NCBI GenBank assembly: GCA_016933965.1
Contig: JAFGTS010000007.1
Coordinates: forward strand, 1-57,521
Direction of reading: 5' to 3'
Source: Deltaproteobacteria bacterium
GTDB taxonomy: Bacteria > Desulfobacterota > Syntrophia > Syntrophales > UBA2210
Length of the DNA stretch: 57,521 nt
The position numbers and the translations under genes were made by a program. Shown piece after piece: positions 9,786 through 18,568 of the stretch. The number at the start of each line of letters is the position of its first letter. Positions within the stretch are counted from its first letter, which is position 1. The notes under the pieces are model-generated. The model searched no databases, had not been told where the DNA came from, and saw only the letters and a list, made by a program, of their open reading frames with translations.

Positions 9786-12659
9786 TTATTTCACATACCC
9801 CGCTATCCCATCATACCGGTATCCCCGGTTCTGATACCCTTCCCCCGCCGGGTCGGTAGTGAAATAGTGCCTGCCCGTATTCACGTTGTACCACCGGTAA
9901 AGTTCCTTCGTTCCCGGCAGGGGGATAGTGGCGATACTGCCGACAGGACCTTCAAGGACATAGCCTTCCAGATCCGTTTTCTCCACCTCGGTTTCATAAG
10001 AATAATAATAATCCTTCAGTTGCGGATTGAACCAGCGGAAGAACTCCGTCGTTCCCGGAGAACCTTTCTGAAAGAGTCGGAATGATACGGGTTGTTCAGC
10101 TCCTTCAGTTCGTGTCGACAGCAGCACGGAGCCTGCTGTTTGGTACGAATATATATCTATCATATCAGAGGGGTTACCCTCCATAATATCAAGTGCTACT
10201 TGAACTATCTCGCTGGTTTCATCGGTGTAAAAAATGATGTTTTCCGCATACTGTCCGGCCGGCAGTCCCCCGGTATCGACGGTCACGTTCACATAATCGG
10301 TCTCGTTCGTGGTTGTTCCACGGTCGGGAAAGATCTGAAGCCATTGCCCCCTTCCCCGTTTTATCTCTCCGCCGTAAACGGTCACACCCTCGATTTCAGC
10401 CACGCCCTTACGAACCGTCAGGGTAAGTATATGCAACCCCGCATCAAGCTCCTCGTCGATGGGAACGACGATCCTCTCTCTTTTAAAAGAGGCGCAGTCT
10501 ATTTCTTGCCGGGCCTCACCATCCATAAAGATGTTCACGATCCCCCCGTTGCTGTCCTTCCAGAGATAGAGGGCGACCCCCGTTCCGCTGAAGGTGAAAC
10601 GGAGGGTGTCACGGTTCGCGGTGCTTAACGGATATCCATCGTGTTGTCCCCACTCCCCGGACAAAAAGAGCTTTCCCTTGATATGCTCCGGCACGATGTA
10701 GGAAGTGGTGCCTGGATCCGTTTCATTCAGAAACGAATAGTACCGGCCCCGGGTGAGCGGAAAATTCCGAAAGCTCGTTCGGTTTTTCTGTGCGATCGTA
10801 TTCCATGCAAGAACGTTTTTCCCTCTGTTCTCAATGGTCACCTTTTTCACGGACCGTGTTCCCGTCCCGAGAACACCAAAATCCAGACCATGCGGCTCCA
10901 CGTACAATTCAGGTCGAGTACGTTTTCCGGTCACCTCGTAAGCAACAAAGAGAGTTCGCGCCCCGCCGTTATATTCGATGGGCAGTTCCTCACGATACCG
11001 GCCCTGCGGGAGGTCCCTGCGGTGGTATATGCGCCCCGTATCCGATTCAACGACCAACTGGACGGGATAGGTTTTCCGAAGAAGAGGCGCATCTGAACCA
11101 TCATCGATCAGTGACCGCGCATAAATATTTAAATATCGCCGATGACGGGTAACGGCACCGTTCAAGGACCGCCTTTCCTCCCCTTCCGGCACGTCTTTGA
11201 AGCCGGCAGACCACTCGAGCGTTCCGGTCCCCACGTTGCTGAGCAGGAAAACCCCCCGGCCGCTTTCACCGGGGCCGATCTTTCCAAGGCCCACTTCGTG
11301 AGGCGTCACCTTCAAAACAGGACTTAATGGTACGTCCTGGATATCTATGTGAACTTCGTTGCTGCGGGACCCCCCGATCATTCTCGACACCGCGGCGTGT
11401 CCTTCCTCCTTTGCGGCAAAACGTGCCCTGCCCGCGGTGAAAGAACCTTTTGCAGCATCCGATACCAGCCAGTTTCCGTCACGAGAAGTCGAAAGATCGC
11501 TTCTGCGCCCGTCCGACCAGATGCCGGTGACCCTGAAGTCCATCGTATCGCCCTTGTTCATGAAAACATTTACGGGGCTCAGAAGGATTTCCTTGAGTGT
11601 CACCACCTCCATGGATATATCGACCGCCTCATCTCCGCCGTTTGACTCTATATACAATCGTTCATGATAGGTACCCGCGGGGAGTCCCGTCGTATCAATG
11701 AAGACAGGCACCCGTGCAGGGCCTTTCCCCGCAAGAACCTGCAGACCTGCCTCATCCCCCCCGGGTCCTCCCTCCTGCAAGCCCCAGCCGCTCTCGGGTT
11801 CCACTGTTGCCCTGACGGGCGCTCCCGGTTTGGCAAATCGTATCCAGCCGCCGGAAGCGGTGACTTTCCATTCAAGCTCCCCGTCTTTGCTGTTTCTGAT
11901 ACTGATGAATTCGTCCCGAAGCATGCCCGATGGAACCCGCCCGACGGAAATCTCAGTGGACGGCACGGCCAGGACCGGCCCCTCCGTCGCATCGACCCGT
12001 ATAATGACAACGGGACTGCGCACCTGTGACTTTTCTGCAATAATAAAGGTGTCGCCCTCGGTCCGTGCGCTCAGAAGCCCGCCTCTTTCAAAGGCGGCGA
12101 TGCGGGTGTTTCCCGATCTCCATGAGACCTGATCCGAAAGGTCACGAACCGAACCATCGGCATATACTCCCCGGGCCTGGAACCGCTTTTTCCCGCCGGC
12201 GGGAATCGCTTCCGTCCCCCCGGTGATGATCAGTTCTTCAAGGATCGGCGGCGGGGCCGATCGCCACGCGAGAAGGGTAAAGGACACCGGCACGGTCTGG
12301 ATGCCTGCCGAAGATGCGATGATAAGCCGTGTATCATATCGGCCGGGTTTCAGGTCAAGGGGATCCAGGGTAAGGATGATCGACACCGGCTCGGCACCGA
12401 GAATGCCGGAGCCGGGACTGATATCAAGACCGTTTCCATTGCCTTCGGTGATCCACCAGCGGAGAGGGTCCACACCGTGACTTCGGGTCAGCAGGAGCGT
12501 GCGGCTCTTTAATTCTCTCCCTCTGACGATGCCGAAGTCCACGGTTTCAGGTTCTACCAGCAGATCCGTCGATCGAGCGTGGATCGAGGAGGACGTGATG
12601 AGCACCATGCCGCACACCATGACAAGAACGATACCGCATATCAATGCTCGAGAACCCAT
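9786..12659 (-). CDS. Secreted multidomain Ig-like protein with C-terminal DUF5648-like repeats
   Basis: A 957-residue protein. The ATG at 12659 has AAGGTGG just upstream; a GTG 63 nt further up lacks this. A signal peptide covers about residues 1-30, with cleavage near SIHA. After it come alternating ASH/BACON-like beta domains (VDFGIVRGRELKSRTL; LDFGVLGTGTRSVKK) and Big_2-like domains (VFMNKGDTMDFRVTG). Around residues 670-770 is a carbohydrate-binding-like segment (FSGTGVALYLWKD, NIFMDGE). The last about 95 residues carry two copies of the pattern FFRWFNPQLKDYYYS / YRWYNVNTGRHYFTT, typical of DUF5648. It probably acts outside the cytoplasm. No catalytic domain or anchor is seen. It is transcribed towards the tRNA unit, and a repeat array begins about 6 bp after its stop. 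Confidence 0.85.
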   Translation of the reverse strand: MGSRALICGIVLVMVCGMVLITSSSIHARSTDLLVEPETVDFGIVRGRELKSRTLLLTRSHGVDPLRWWITEGNGNGLDISPGSGILGAEPVSIILTLDPLDLKPGRYDTRLIIASSAGIQTVPVSFTLLAWRSAPPPILEELIITGGTEAIPAGGKKRFQARGVYADGSVRDLSDQVSWRSGNTRIAAFERGGLLSARTEGDTFIIAEKSQVRSPVVIIRVDATEGPVLAVPSTEISVGRVPSGMLRDEFISIRNSKDGELEWKVTASGGWIRFAKPGAPVRATVEPESGWGLQEGGPGGDEAGLQVLAGKGPARVPVFIDTTGLPAGTYHERLYIESNGGDEAVDISMEVVTLKEILLSPVNVFMNKGDTMDFRVTGIWSDGRRSDLSTSRDGNWLVSDAAKGSFTAGRARFAAKEEGHAAVSRMIGGSRSNEVHIDIQDVPLSPVLKVTPHEVGLGKIGPGESGRGVFLLSNVGTGTLEWSAGFKDVPEGEERRSLNGAVTRHRRYLNIYARSLIDDGSDAPLLRKTYPVQLVVESDTGRIYHRRDLPQGRYREELPIEYNGGARTLFVAYEVTGKRTRPELYVEPHGLDFGVLGTGTRSVKKVTIENRGKNVLAWNTIAQKNRTSFRNFPLTRGRYYSFLNETDPGTTSYIVPEHIKGKLFLSGEWGQHDGYPLSTANRDTLRFTFSGTGVALYLWKDSNGGIVNIFMDGEARQEIDCASFKRERIVVPIDEELDAGLHILTLTVRKGVAEIEGVTVYGGEIKRGRGQWLQIFPDRGTTTNETDYVNVTVDTGGLPAGQYAENIIFYTDETSEIVQVALDIMEGNPSDMIDIYSYQTAGSVLLSTRTEGAEQPVSFRLFQKGSPGTTEFFRWFNPQLKDYYYSYETEVEKTDLEGYVLEGPVGSIATIPLPGTKELYRWYNVNTGRHYFTTDPAGEGYQNRGYRYDGIAGYVK

Positions 12660-12763
12660 GATCCACCTTTTCTGAGGACTTCCCGGACCTGGCCGGCCCG
12701 ATGACCGCTGTTTTCTGCTCACGCGGCAACGCTATTATATGTACACCGGGTTGTCAAGATGAG

Positions 12764-12876
12764 GGATTCGGAAATCGTTATTCGTTATTCGTTATTCGGA
12801 AATCAGGAATCGGGATTATGGATTAATCGGATTAATGGATTAACGGATTAGTGGATTAGTGGATTAACGGATTATG
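12764..12876 (+). repeat. ATTACGG-type low-complexity array
   Basis: An array of GTTATTC units followed by 8-bp GGATTAAT/GGATTAAC/GGATTAGT units (12821-12876). It is the left-end type of the composite elements and is followed by a palindromic element and then a full composite copy. Together these fill most of the gene-free stretch 12660-13377. Confidence 0.85.
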
Positions 12877-12929
12877 GTGTTCCGGCGAGATTGCCGCGCC
12901 GCTTCTCGGCTCCATGACACACTCAGGTT

Positions 12930-13021
12930 GTCATTCCCGCGCAGGCGGGAATCCGGCTTTTATCACGTACATACAGACCCCCTGGATTCCGGATATCCGC
13001 TAACGCGGATTCCGGAATGAC
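12930..13021 (+). repeat. Palindromic element with GTCATTCC ends, copy 1
   Basis: It is bounded by GTCATTCC and GGAATGAC. Inside, ATTCCCGC-GCAG-GCGGGAAT forms one hairpin, resembling the ATTCCC-N8-GGGAAT pattern of neisserial dRS3, and ATCCGC-TAAC-GCGGAT forms another. It is nearly identical to 16939-17031. No reading frame is carried, so it resembles a MITE or REP-like element. Confidence 0.85.
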
Positions 13022-13040
13022 AAAGGGGCATGGTGAAAAC

Positions 13041-13247
13041 GGATTATGGATTAAGCGGATTACGGATTACAAATTGGAAGAAAATTGCCTGAGTTTTCGA
13101 ATTTCCCTCTTTTATAAATCCATCCCTGCCTCCCTTTTTCAAAAAGGAGGTGAAAAGCGCCCGATGAATCGGGCAACTACATTTCTTTCTCGTACCCTGT
13201 ATTTACCCCTTTGTCGCCCTGTCGCTTTACTCCTTTGTCACTTTATC
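13041..13247 (+). repeat. Composite intergenic element, full copy, forward orientation
   Basis: From left to right: GGATTACGG-type units (13041-13070), AAATTGGAAG...TTGCCTGAGTT, a CCTCCCTTT hairpin segment, palindrome GCCCGATGAATCGGGC, CTACATTTCTTTCTCGT, then a CCCTTTGTCGCCCTGTCGC octamer array. It matches the reverse complement of 8600-8810. Confidence 0.85.
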
Positions 13248-13302
13248 AAACGATTCACGTTTCCCGAATCCCGATTCACGTTTCCCCAATACCGAAAAAT
13301 AC

Positions 13303-13331
13303 TTGACAAGGAGCTCCATGAAATATATTTC
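13303..13331 (+). promoter_or_regulatory. Possible promoter of dprA-topA
   Basis: Consensus TTGACA (13303-13308), a 17-nt spacer and TATTTC (13326-13331), about 47 nt upstream of dprA. The -10 is weak. Confidence 0.45.
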
Positions 13332-13362
13332 TATGCCCCTGTTTCACCCCCGGAAATAATCT

Positions 13363-13378
13363 TTACGTGAACACGTAA
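13363..13378. promoter_or_regulatory. Palindrome TTACGTGAACACGTAA at the dprA start
   Basis: Perfect 7-bp arms with a 2-bp centre. The last A is the first base of the dprA start codon. It occupies the place of a Shine-Dalgarno sequence, which is absent. It could be an operator or a small hairpin controlling initiation. Confidence 0.5.
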
Positions 13379-14511
13379 TGGAACGGGATGAATTGAAATA
13401 CTGGCTTGCCTTGGGACGTATGCACGGCATGGGTCCGAGTACAGTCAACCGGCTCATCGACACATTCGGCACCGCGCGGAGTGTCTTCAATATCCCGGTT
13501 GCCGAGCTTATTGAAAGGGCCGGTCTGACCCGTCAGACGGCTTCACTGATAGGAAGATTCAACGACTGGTCCGCCGTTGAGAGGGAACTGGATGATTGCG
13601 AGGGGCGGGGAGTTTCCATCATTACGGCGAACAGTCCCGCATATCCGAAGCTGCTTCGCCATATTCATGATTATCCCCCGCTTTTGTATGTCAAGGGAAC
13701 GCTTCATCCCGGCGAGGTAACCATCGCCGTTATCGGTTCCCGAAAGGCAAGCACTTACGGTAGATTCATGACCGAGCGGCTCTGCCGTGAGTTGTGCCTA
13801 CAGAATGTCACCATCGTGAGCGGGCTTGCACGCGGCATAGATTCGGCAGCGCACCGGGCGGCGCTGACCGCGGGTGGACGGACAATCGCCGTCATGGGGT
13901 CGGGCATGGACGTCATCTATCCGCCTGAGAATAAGGAGCTCTTTCATCAGATAGCCGGGAGCGGCGCCGTCGTAACGGAGTTCCCGCAGATGACACAGCC
14001 GAAGGCCGAGCATTTTCCACGCCGGAACAGAATTATCAGTGGCATGTCCTACGGTGTCGTCGTCGTGGAAGCCGGAGAAAAAAGCGGTTCCCTGATCACG
14101 GCCCGCCTTGCTCTCGAGCAGGGCAGAGAGGTTTTCGCCGTACCGGGAATGATCGATTCACCGGGATCCAGAGGAACCCACCGGCTGCTTCGGGAGGGTG
14201 CCAAACTGGTCGAGACCGTCCATGATGTTCTTGAAGAAATAGTTTCTCAGATAGGGGAAACGGAAAAACTGCGGTTGCATGAACAGAACCATTTGACAGC
14301 CGATGAGCGGACAGACGTCCTTACGGACGGAGAATTCGAGGGCCACGAGCGACAATTACTCGAACTGCTCGGAGAAAAGTCCTGCCACATTGACGACATT
14401 GCCGCCGTTACCGGACGTCCCGTTCAGGATGTTCTGAACACGCTTCTGTCTCTCGAACTCAGAGGATGCCTGGAACAGCTTCCAGGAAAAATTTTCAGGG
14501 TACGGCGGTGA
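13378..14511 (+). CDS. dprA: DNA processing protein DprA
   Basis: A 377-residue protein of the DprA/Smf family, which loads RecA on incoming single-stranded DNA. The N-terminal helical domain carries a helix-hairpin-helix-like MGPSTVNRLI. The Rossmann-like core shows VIGSRKASTYGR (about 118), SGLARGIDSAAH (about 148), GMDVIYPPEN and FPRRNRIISG (nucleic-acid binding). The last about 60 residues form the winged-helix DprA C-terminal domain. Length is normal. The start follows a palindrome rather than a ribosome binding site, but the conserved N-terminus supports it. It lies 43 nt upstream of topA and both are probably cotranscribed. No com genes are visible. Confidence 0.95.
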   Translation: MERDELKYWLALGRMHGMGPSTVNRLIDTFGTARSVFNIPVAELIERAGLTRQTASLIGRFNDWSAVERELDDCEGRGVSIITANSPAYPKLLRHIHDYPPLLYVKGTLHPGEVTIAVIGSRKASTYGRFMTERLCRELCLQNVTIVSGLARGIDSAAHRAALTAGGRTIAVMGSGMDVIYPPENKELFHQIAGSGAVVTEFPQMTQPKAEHFPRRNRIISGMSYGVVVVEAGEKSGSLITARLALEQGREVFAVPGMIDSPGSRGTHRLLREGAKLVETVHDVLEEIVSQIGETEKLRLHEQNHLTADERTDVLTDGEFEGHERQLLELLGEKSCHIDDIAAVTGRPVQDVLNTLLSLELRGCLEQLPGKIFRVRR

Positions 14512-14554
14512 CGCCCCTTGCACCAGCGGGTACCGGAAGGAGAAATACTCAGCC

Positions 14555-16834
14555 ATGGCGGATGCACTGATCGTTGTTGAATCCCCCGCAAAGGTAAGAA
14601 CCATAAAGAAATATCTCGGCGCCGATTTCGATGTGAAGGCCTCTGTGGGACACATCAAGGACCTGCCGAAAAGCAAGCTGGGCATTGATATTCAGAAAGG
14701 GTTCGAACCGACCTATACGGTCATCAAGGACAAGAAAAAAGTTATCGATGACCTGAAGAAATCGGCACGGAAGGCCCGTTCGATCTATCTCGCTCCCGAC
14801 CCGGACAGAGAGGGCGAAGCCATCGCCTGGCACATAATGGAAGAAATAACCGGGCCGGGGCAGGACATATACCGCGTTCTCTTCAACGATCTCACCAAAC
14901 ATACGATCCTCAACGCGATCCAGAACCCGCAGAAACTGAACCTTGAACGCTACGAAGCCCAGCAGACCAGGAGGATCCTCGACCGGCTCGTGGGCTACCA
15001 GATAAGCCCGCTTCTTTGGGAAAAGGTCAAACGGGGTCTGAGCGCGGGACGTGTTCAGTCCGTCGCCGTCCGCATCATCTGCGAGAGAGAGGAAGAAATA
15101 CAGAACTTTGTCACCGAGGAGTACTGGCATATCACGGCACTTCTGGAAGGAACCGAACAGCCCTCCTTCGAGGCACGCCTGGTAAAGATCGGGAAGGAAA
15201 AGGCCCGTATCGGCGACAAGCCAGCAGCTGACGGCATACTGGCCGATCTCGCGGGGCGTTCTTTCATCATTGCGGGAATTGAAAAAAAGGAAGTAAAGCG
15301 GACCCCCCCTCCCCCTTTCACGACGAGCAAGCTCCAGCAGGAAGCGTCCCGCCGCTTGCGGTTCCCGGCGAAAAAGACGATGCGCGTAGCCCAGAAACTG
15401 TATGAGGGCATAGAGATCGGCAACGAAGGGTCGGTGGGCCTGATCACGTATATGCGGACAGATTCGGTGCGGATCGCACCGGAAGCGCTTTCAGAGGCCC
15501 GTGATTTTATTCGAAAGCGCTATGGCAACGACTATCTTCCCCAGAAGGCGCGGGTCTTCAAGACCTCAAAATCGGCTCAGGACGCCCACGAGGCGATACG
15601 GCCCGCCTCTCTCATATACGCTCCCGATAATATCAAGCAGTTCCTCTCCCGCGACGAACACCGGCTCTACCAGCTGATCTGGAACCGATTCGTGGCCAGC
15701 CAGATGAACCCCGAGGTCCTCGATCAGACGACCGTTGACATCACCGCCGATCGATACCTTTTCAAGGCACAGGGCTCGGTAGTGATCTTCCCGGGATACA
15801 CGGTCCTTTACGCAGAAAGCAGGGACGAGGAAAACAACAGAGAAAAAGGGTCATCTCCCGATGCTCGTGAAAAAGGCACCGTTCTTCCTGTCCTTGAAAC
15901 GGGAGAAGTTCTTTCCGTCATTTCCATTGAGGGCGAACAGAATTTCACTCAGCCGCCCCCTCGGTTTTCCGAGGCCACACTGGTAAAGGAACTCGAGGAA
16001 AAAGGTCTGGGCCGCCCCAGCACGTATGCTGCCATTCTGAGCACCATTCAGGACCGGGAATACGTCAGACTCGACAAGGGACGGTTTTACCCGACGGAAC
16101 TGGGAACCATCGTCAATGAACTCCTGGTGAGCAATTTTCCACGGATCCTCGATGTCGGGTTTACCGCCGCCATGGAGGATACGCTCGACCGGATCGAGGA
16201 GGGTCAGGCGACCCGTCATGAGACGCTTCAGAATTTCTACGCGGCCTTTGAGACCGAACTTGAAACGGCAAAGAAAGGAATGAGGAACCTGAAGCGTGAA
16301 GAGATACCGACGGAACATGTCTGCAATAAATGTGGCAGTCCCATGGTGATCAAGTGGGGGCGGCACGGCAGATTTCTCGCCTGCTCAAATTATCCCGCAT
16401 GCCGGAACACGGCCAATATCCCATCCGTCGACAGTGAGAATGGCACTGAAAACGTTACAGTGACCGGGGATAATGAGGTCATTTGTGATAAATGCGGAAA
16501 GCCCATGGTCATCAAGGAAGGCAAATTCGGCCGTTTCTATGGATGCACCGGCTACCCCGAATGCACCAACACAAAATCGATCGATACCGGCGTTTCCTGC
16601 CCGGTGGAGGGGTGCGGCGGTGTCCTCACAGAGAAGCGGACCCGCAAAGGAAAACTTTTTTTCGGTTGTTCGAACTACCCGAATTGCACGTACGCCACAT
16701 GGAACAAACCAATCCCCGAAAAATGTCCCCTCTGTGATCACCCGTTCCTCGTCGAGAAAGCGGTCCGCGGCAAGGGACTTATCAAGGCCTGCCCCAACAA
16801 GGGGTGTGGGTATAAAGAGGAAAAGGGGGAGTGA
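14555..16834 (+). CDS. topA: DNA topoisomerase I
   Basis: A 759-residue type IA topoisomerase that relaxes negative supercoils. TOPRIM residues are Glu9 and the DPDREGE motif at 82-88. The catalytic tyrosine is Tyr299 in LITYMRTDS. The C-terminus (about 588-755) has four zinc-ribbon modules of topoisomerase type, with CNKC, CDKC, CPVEGC and CPLC pairs. The start has GGAAGGAG upstream. It follows dprA as in many bacteria. The stop is followed directly by a GGATTAC heptamer array, with no hairpin terminator of classical type. Confidence 0.97.
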   Translation: MADALIVVESPAKVRTIKKYLGADFDVKASVGHIKDLPKSKLGIDIQKGFEPTYTVIKDKKKVIDDLKKSARKARSIYLAPDPDREGEAIAWHIMEEITGPGQDIYRVLFNDLTKHTILNAIQNPQKLNLERYEAQQTRRILDRLVGYQISPLLWEKVKRGLSAGRVQSVAVRIICEREEEIQNFVTEEYWHITALLEGTEQPSFEARLVKIGKEKARIGDKPAADGILADLAGRSFIIAGIEKKEVKRTPPPPFTTSKLQQEASRRLRFPAKKTMRVAQKLYEGIEIGNEGSVGLITYMRTDSVRIAPEALSEARDFIRKRYGNDYLPQKARVFKTSKSAQDAHEAIRPASLIYAPDNIKQFLSRDEHRLYQLIWNRFVASQMNPEVLDQTTVDITADRYLFKAQGSVVIFPGYTVLYAESRDEENNREKGSSPDAREKGTVLPVLETGEVLSVISIEGEQNFTQPPPRFSEATLVKELEEKGLGRPSTYAAILSTIQDREYVRLDKGRFYPTELGTIVNELLVSNFPRILDVGFTAAMEDTLDRIEEGQATRHETLQNFYAAFETELETAKKGMRNLKREEIPTEHVCNKCGSPMVIKWGRHGRFLACSNYPACRNTANIPSVDSENGTENVTVTGDNEVICDKCGKPMVIKEGKFGRFYGCTGYPECTNTKSIDTGVSCPVEGCGGVLTEKRTRKGKLFFGCSNYPNCTYATWNKPIPEKCPLCDHPFLVEKAVRGKGLIKACPNKGCGYKEEKGE

Positions 16835-16930
16835 GGGATTACGGATTACGGATTACGGGGTACGGGGTACGGGGTACGGGGTACGGATTACGGGGTATGG
16901 AGTAAGGATTACGGGGTATGGAGTACGGAG
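16835..16930 (+). repeat. Heptamer array GGATTAC/GGGGTAC
   Basis: About 13 tandem units with a 7-bp period begin at the base after the topA stop codon. It is the left-end module of the element filling 16835-17146. The gap from topA to trmFO (373 bp) contains nothing else apart from the next two entries. Confidence 0.9.
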
Positions 16931-16938
16931 CAGATTAT

Positions 16939-17031
16939 GTCATTCCCGCGAAGGCGGGAATCCAGGTTTTATTGTGTACATACAAATGCCCTTGGATTCC
17001 GGATATCCGCTGACGCGGATTCCGGAATGAC
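16939..17031 (+). repeat. Palindromic element with GTCATTCC ends, copy 2
   Basis: Same architecture as 12930-13021: ends GTCATTCC/GGAATGAC, hairpins ATTCCCGC-GAAG-GCGGGAAT and ATCCGC-TGAC-GCGGAT. Both copies are followed by AAAGGGG. The middle differs by substitutions and one indel. Confidence 0.88.
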
Positions 17032-17045
17032 AAAGGGGAACTTTT

Positions 17046-17146
17046 CACTCTGTCACTTTGTCACTCTGCCACTCTGTCGCTCTGTCACTCTGTCGCTTTG
17101 TCACTTTTTCACTCTGTCGCTCTGTCGCTTTGTCACTTTGCCACTG
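17046..17146 (+). repeat. Octamer array CACTYTGT/CGCTYTGT
   Basis: About 12.5 tandem units with a strict 8-bp period, varying only at position 2 (A/G), position 5 (C/T) and positions 7-8. It is the right-end module of the composite elements. There are no unique spacers, so it is not CRISPR. Confidence 0.9.
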
Positions 17147-17207
17147 TTACCCATGAACACTATGTAGTTAAAGATTTTTACCAGGTTGTCGAACTTTAAA
17201 ACTTGAA

Positions 17208-18539
17208 ATGAACAAAGAATCAGTAACCATCATCGGCGCCGGTCTCGCCGGTTGCGAAGCATCCTGGCAACTTTTGCGGCGGGGTTTCTCCGTCGACTTG
17301 AAGGAAATGAAGCCAGCATGTTTTTCGCCCGCCCATACATCGCCGCATCTCGCGGAACTGGTGTGCAGCAATTCCCTTCGTTCCGCAGACATCGGCAGCG
17401 CCGTCGGGCTTCTGAAGCAGGAAATGCGCGAGCTTCATTCCCTGATCATGATGGCGGCCGACGCGACGGCCGTTCCCGCGGGCAAGGCGCTCGCCGTTGA
17501 CCGAAAGCTCTTTTCCCGCTTTATTGAAGACCGTCTGTTCTCACAACCGGGCTTCTCCATCATTCGGGGAGAGTGCCGTGAAATTCCCCGTGACGGCTCG
17601 GTCGTCATTGTCGCGGCGGGTCCTCTCGCGTCGGATGCGCTGGCACATGCCATTTCCGAAATGACCGGCGCCGATTCGCTCTATTTCTACGATGCCATAT
17701 CGCCCATTGTCCTGGCGGAGTCGGTCGATCGGAACATCGCTTTCCAGGCTTCGCGCTACGATGAGGAGCAGCCGGGGGATTACCTGAACTGCCCCCTCTC
17801 GACAACCGATTATGAACGTTTTCTGAGCTCCCTGCTCAAAGGTCGCGAAGTCCCCCTGCGGGACTTCGAGGACCGCAGGTGCTTCGAGGGGTGTCTTCCC
17901 ATTGAAGTAATGGCGCGGCGGGGTCCGGAGACACTGCGATTCGGCCCGATGAAACCGGTGGGGCTGAACGATCCACGGACGGGACGCAGGCCCCATGCCG
18001 TCTTACAGCTTCGCCGTGAAAACCGGGAGGGGACCCTCTTTAACATGGTGGGTTTCCAGACAAAACTGGCATGGCCGGAACAGAAGCGAATCTTCAGGAT
18101 GATCCCCGGACTCGAGAAGGCCGAGTTCATGCGCTTCGGCAGCATTCACCGTAATACCTTTATCGACTCACCCCGTCTTCTGACCGACAATTTCATGCTG
18201 GCGAACGGGCCGGGCCTCTTTTTCGCCGGGCAGATCACCGGGGTGGAGGGGTATGTGGAATCCGCCGCGTCGGGCCTGCTGGTCGGGATCAGCGCCGGCC
18301 GGTACCTTTCAGGTGTTCCCTGGCATTCAGCGCCGCCGGAAACATCGCTGGGATCGTTGATCCGTCATATTAAAGGAGAAGCGGGCGGGAATTTTCAGCC
18401 CATGAACATTAACTTCGGTCTCTTCCCTCCCCTCGAAAAAAAAGTACCCCGGAACAGGAGAGGAGCGGCCTACGCTGACCGTGCTCTTCAAGCACTTCAC
18501 GAGTGGATGGAAAAGTATTCCGTTATCCCTGAACCCTGA
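17208..18539 (+). CDS. trmFO: Methylenetetrahydrofolate-tRNA-(uracil-5-)-methyltransferase TrmFO
   Basis: A 443-residue flavoprotein that forms ribothymidine at position 54 of tRNA using 5,10-methylenetetrahydrofolate. The N-terminal FAD-binding motif is IIGAGLAGCEA (8-18). Family cysteines are present in LVCSNSLRS (Cys53) and in RRCFEGCLPIE (Cys225, Cys229). GQITGVEGYVESAASG is the C-terminal FAD contact. Length matches the family. No strong ribosome binding site precedes the ATG. It is separated from topA by a repeat element, so it may need its own promoter. It converges on coaX with a 29-bp gap. Confidence 0.96.
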   Translation: MNKESVTIIGAGLAGCEASWQLLRRGFSVDLKEMKPACFSPAHTSPHLAELVCSNSLRSADIGSAVGLLKQEMRELHSLIMMAADATAVPAGKALAVDRKLFSRFIEDRLFSQPGFSIIRGECREIPRDGSVVIVAAGPLASDALAHAISEMTGADSLYFYDAISPIVLAESVDRNIAFQASRYDEEQPGDYLNCPLSTTDYERFLSSLLKGREVPLRDFEDRRCFEGCLPIEVMARRGPETLRFGPMKPVGLNDPRTGRRPHAVLQLRRENREGTLFNMVGFQTKLAWPEQKRIFRMIPGLEKAEFMRFGSIHRNTFIDSPRLLTDNFMLANGPGLFFAGQITGVEGYVESAASGLLVGISAGRYLSGVPWHSAPPETSLGSLIRHIKGEAGGNFQPMNINFGLFPPLEKKVPRNRRGAAYADRALQALHEWMEKYSVIPEP

Positions 18540-18568
18540 TCCCCGACCCACGATCTCCAACGGAGCCG

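Noticed and set aside
12660-12722. GTG start of the Ig-like protein at 12722
   Set aside because: The ATG at 12659 has a ribosome binding site and gives a proper signal peptide.
17041-17150. Octamer array as a CRISPR array
   Set aside because: The period is 8 bp with no spacers, and no cas genes are near.
16473-17167. Frames running through the repeat arrays after topA
   Set aside because: They are translations of tandem repeats or shadows of topA.
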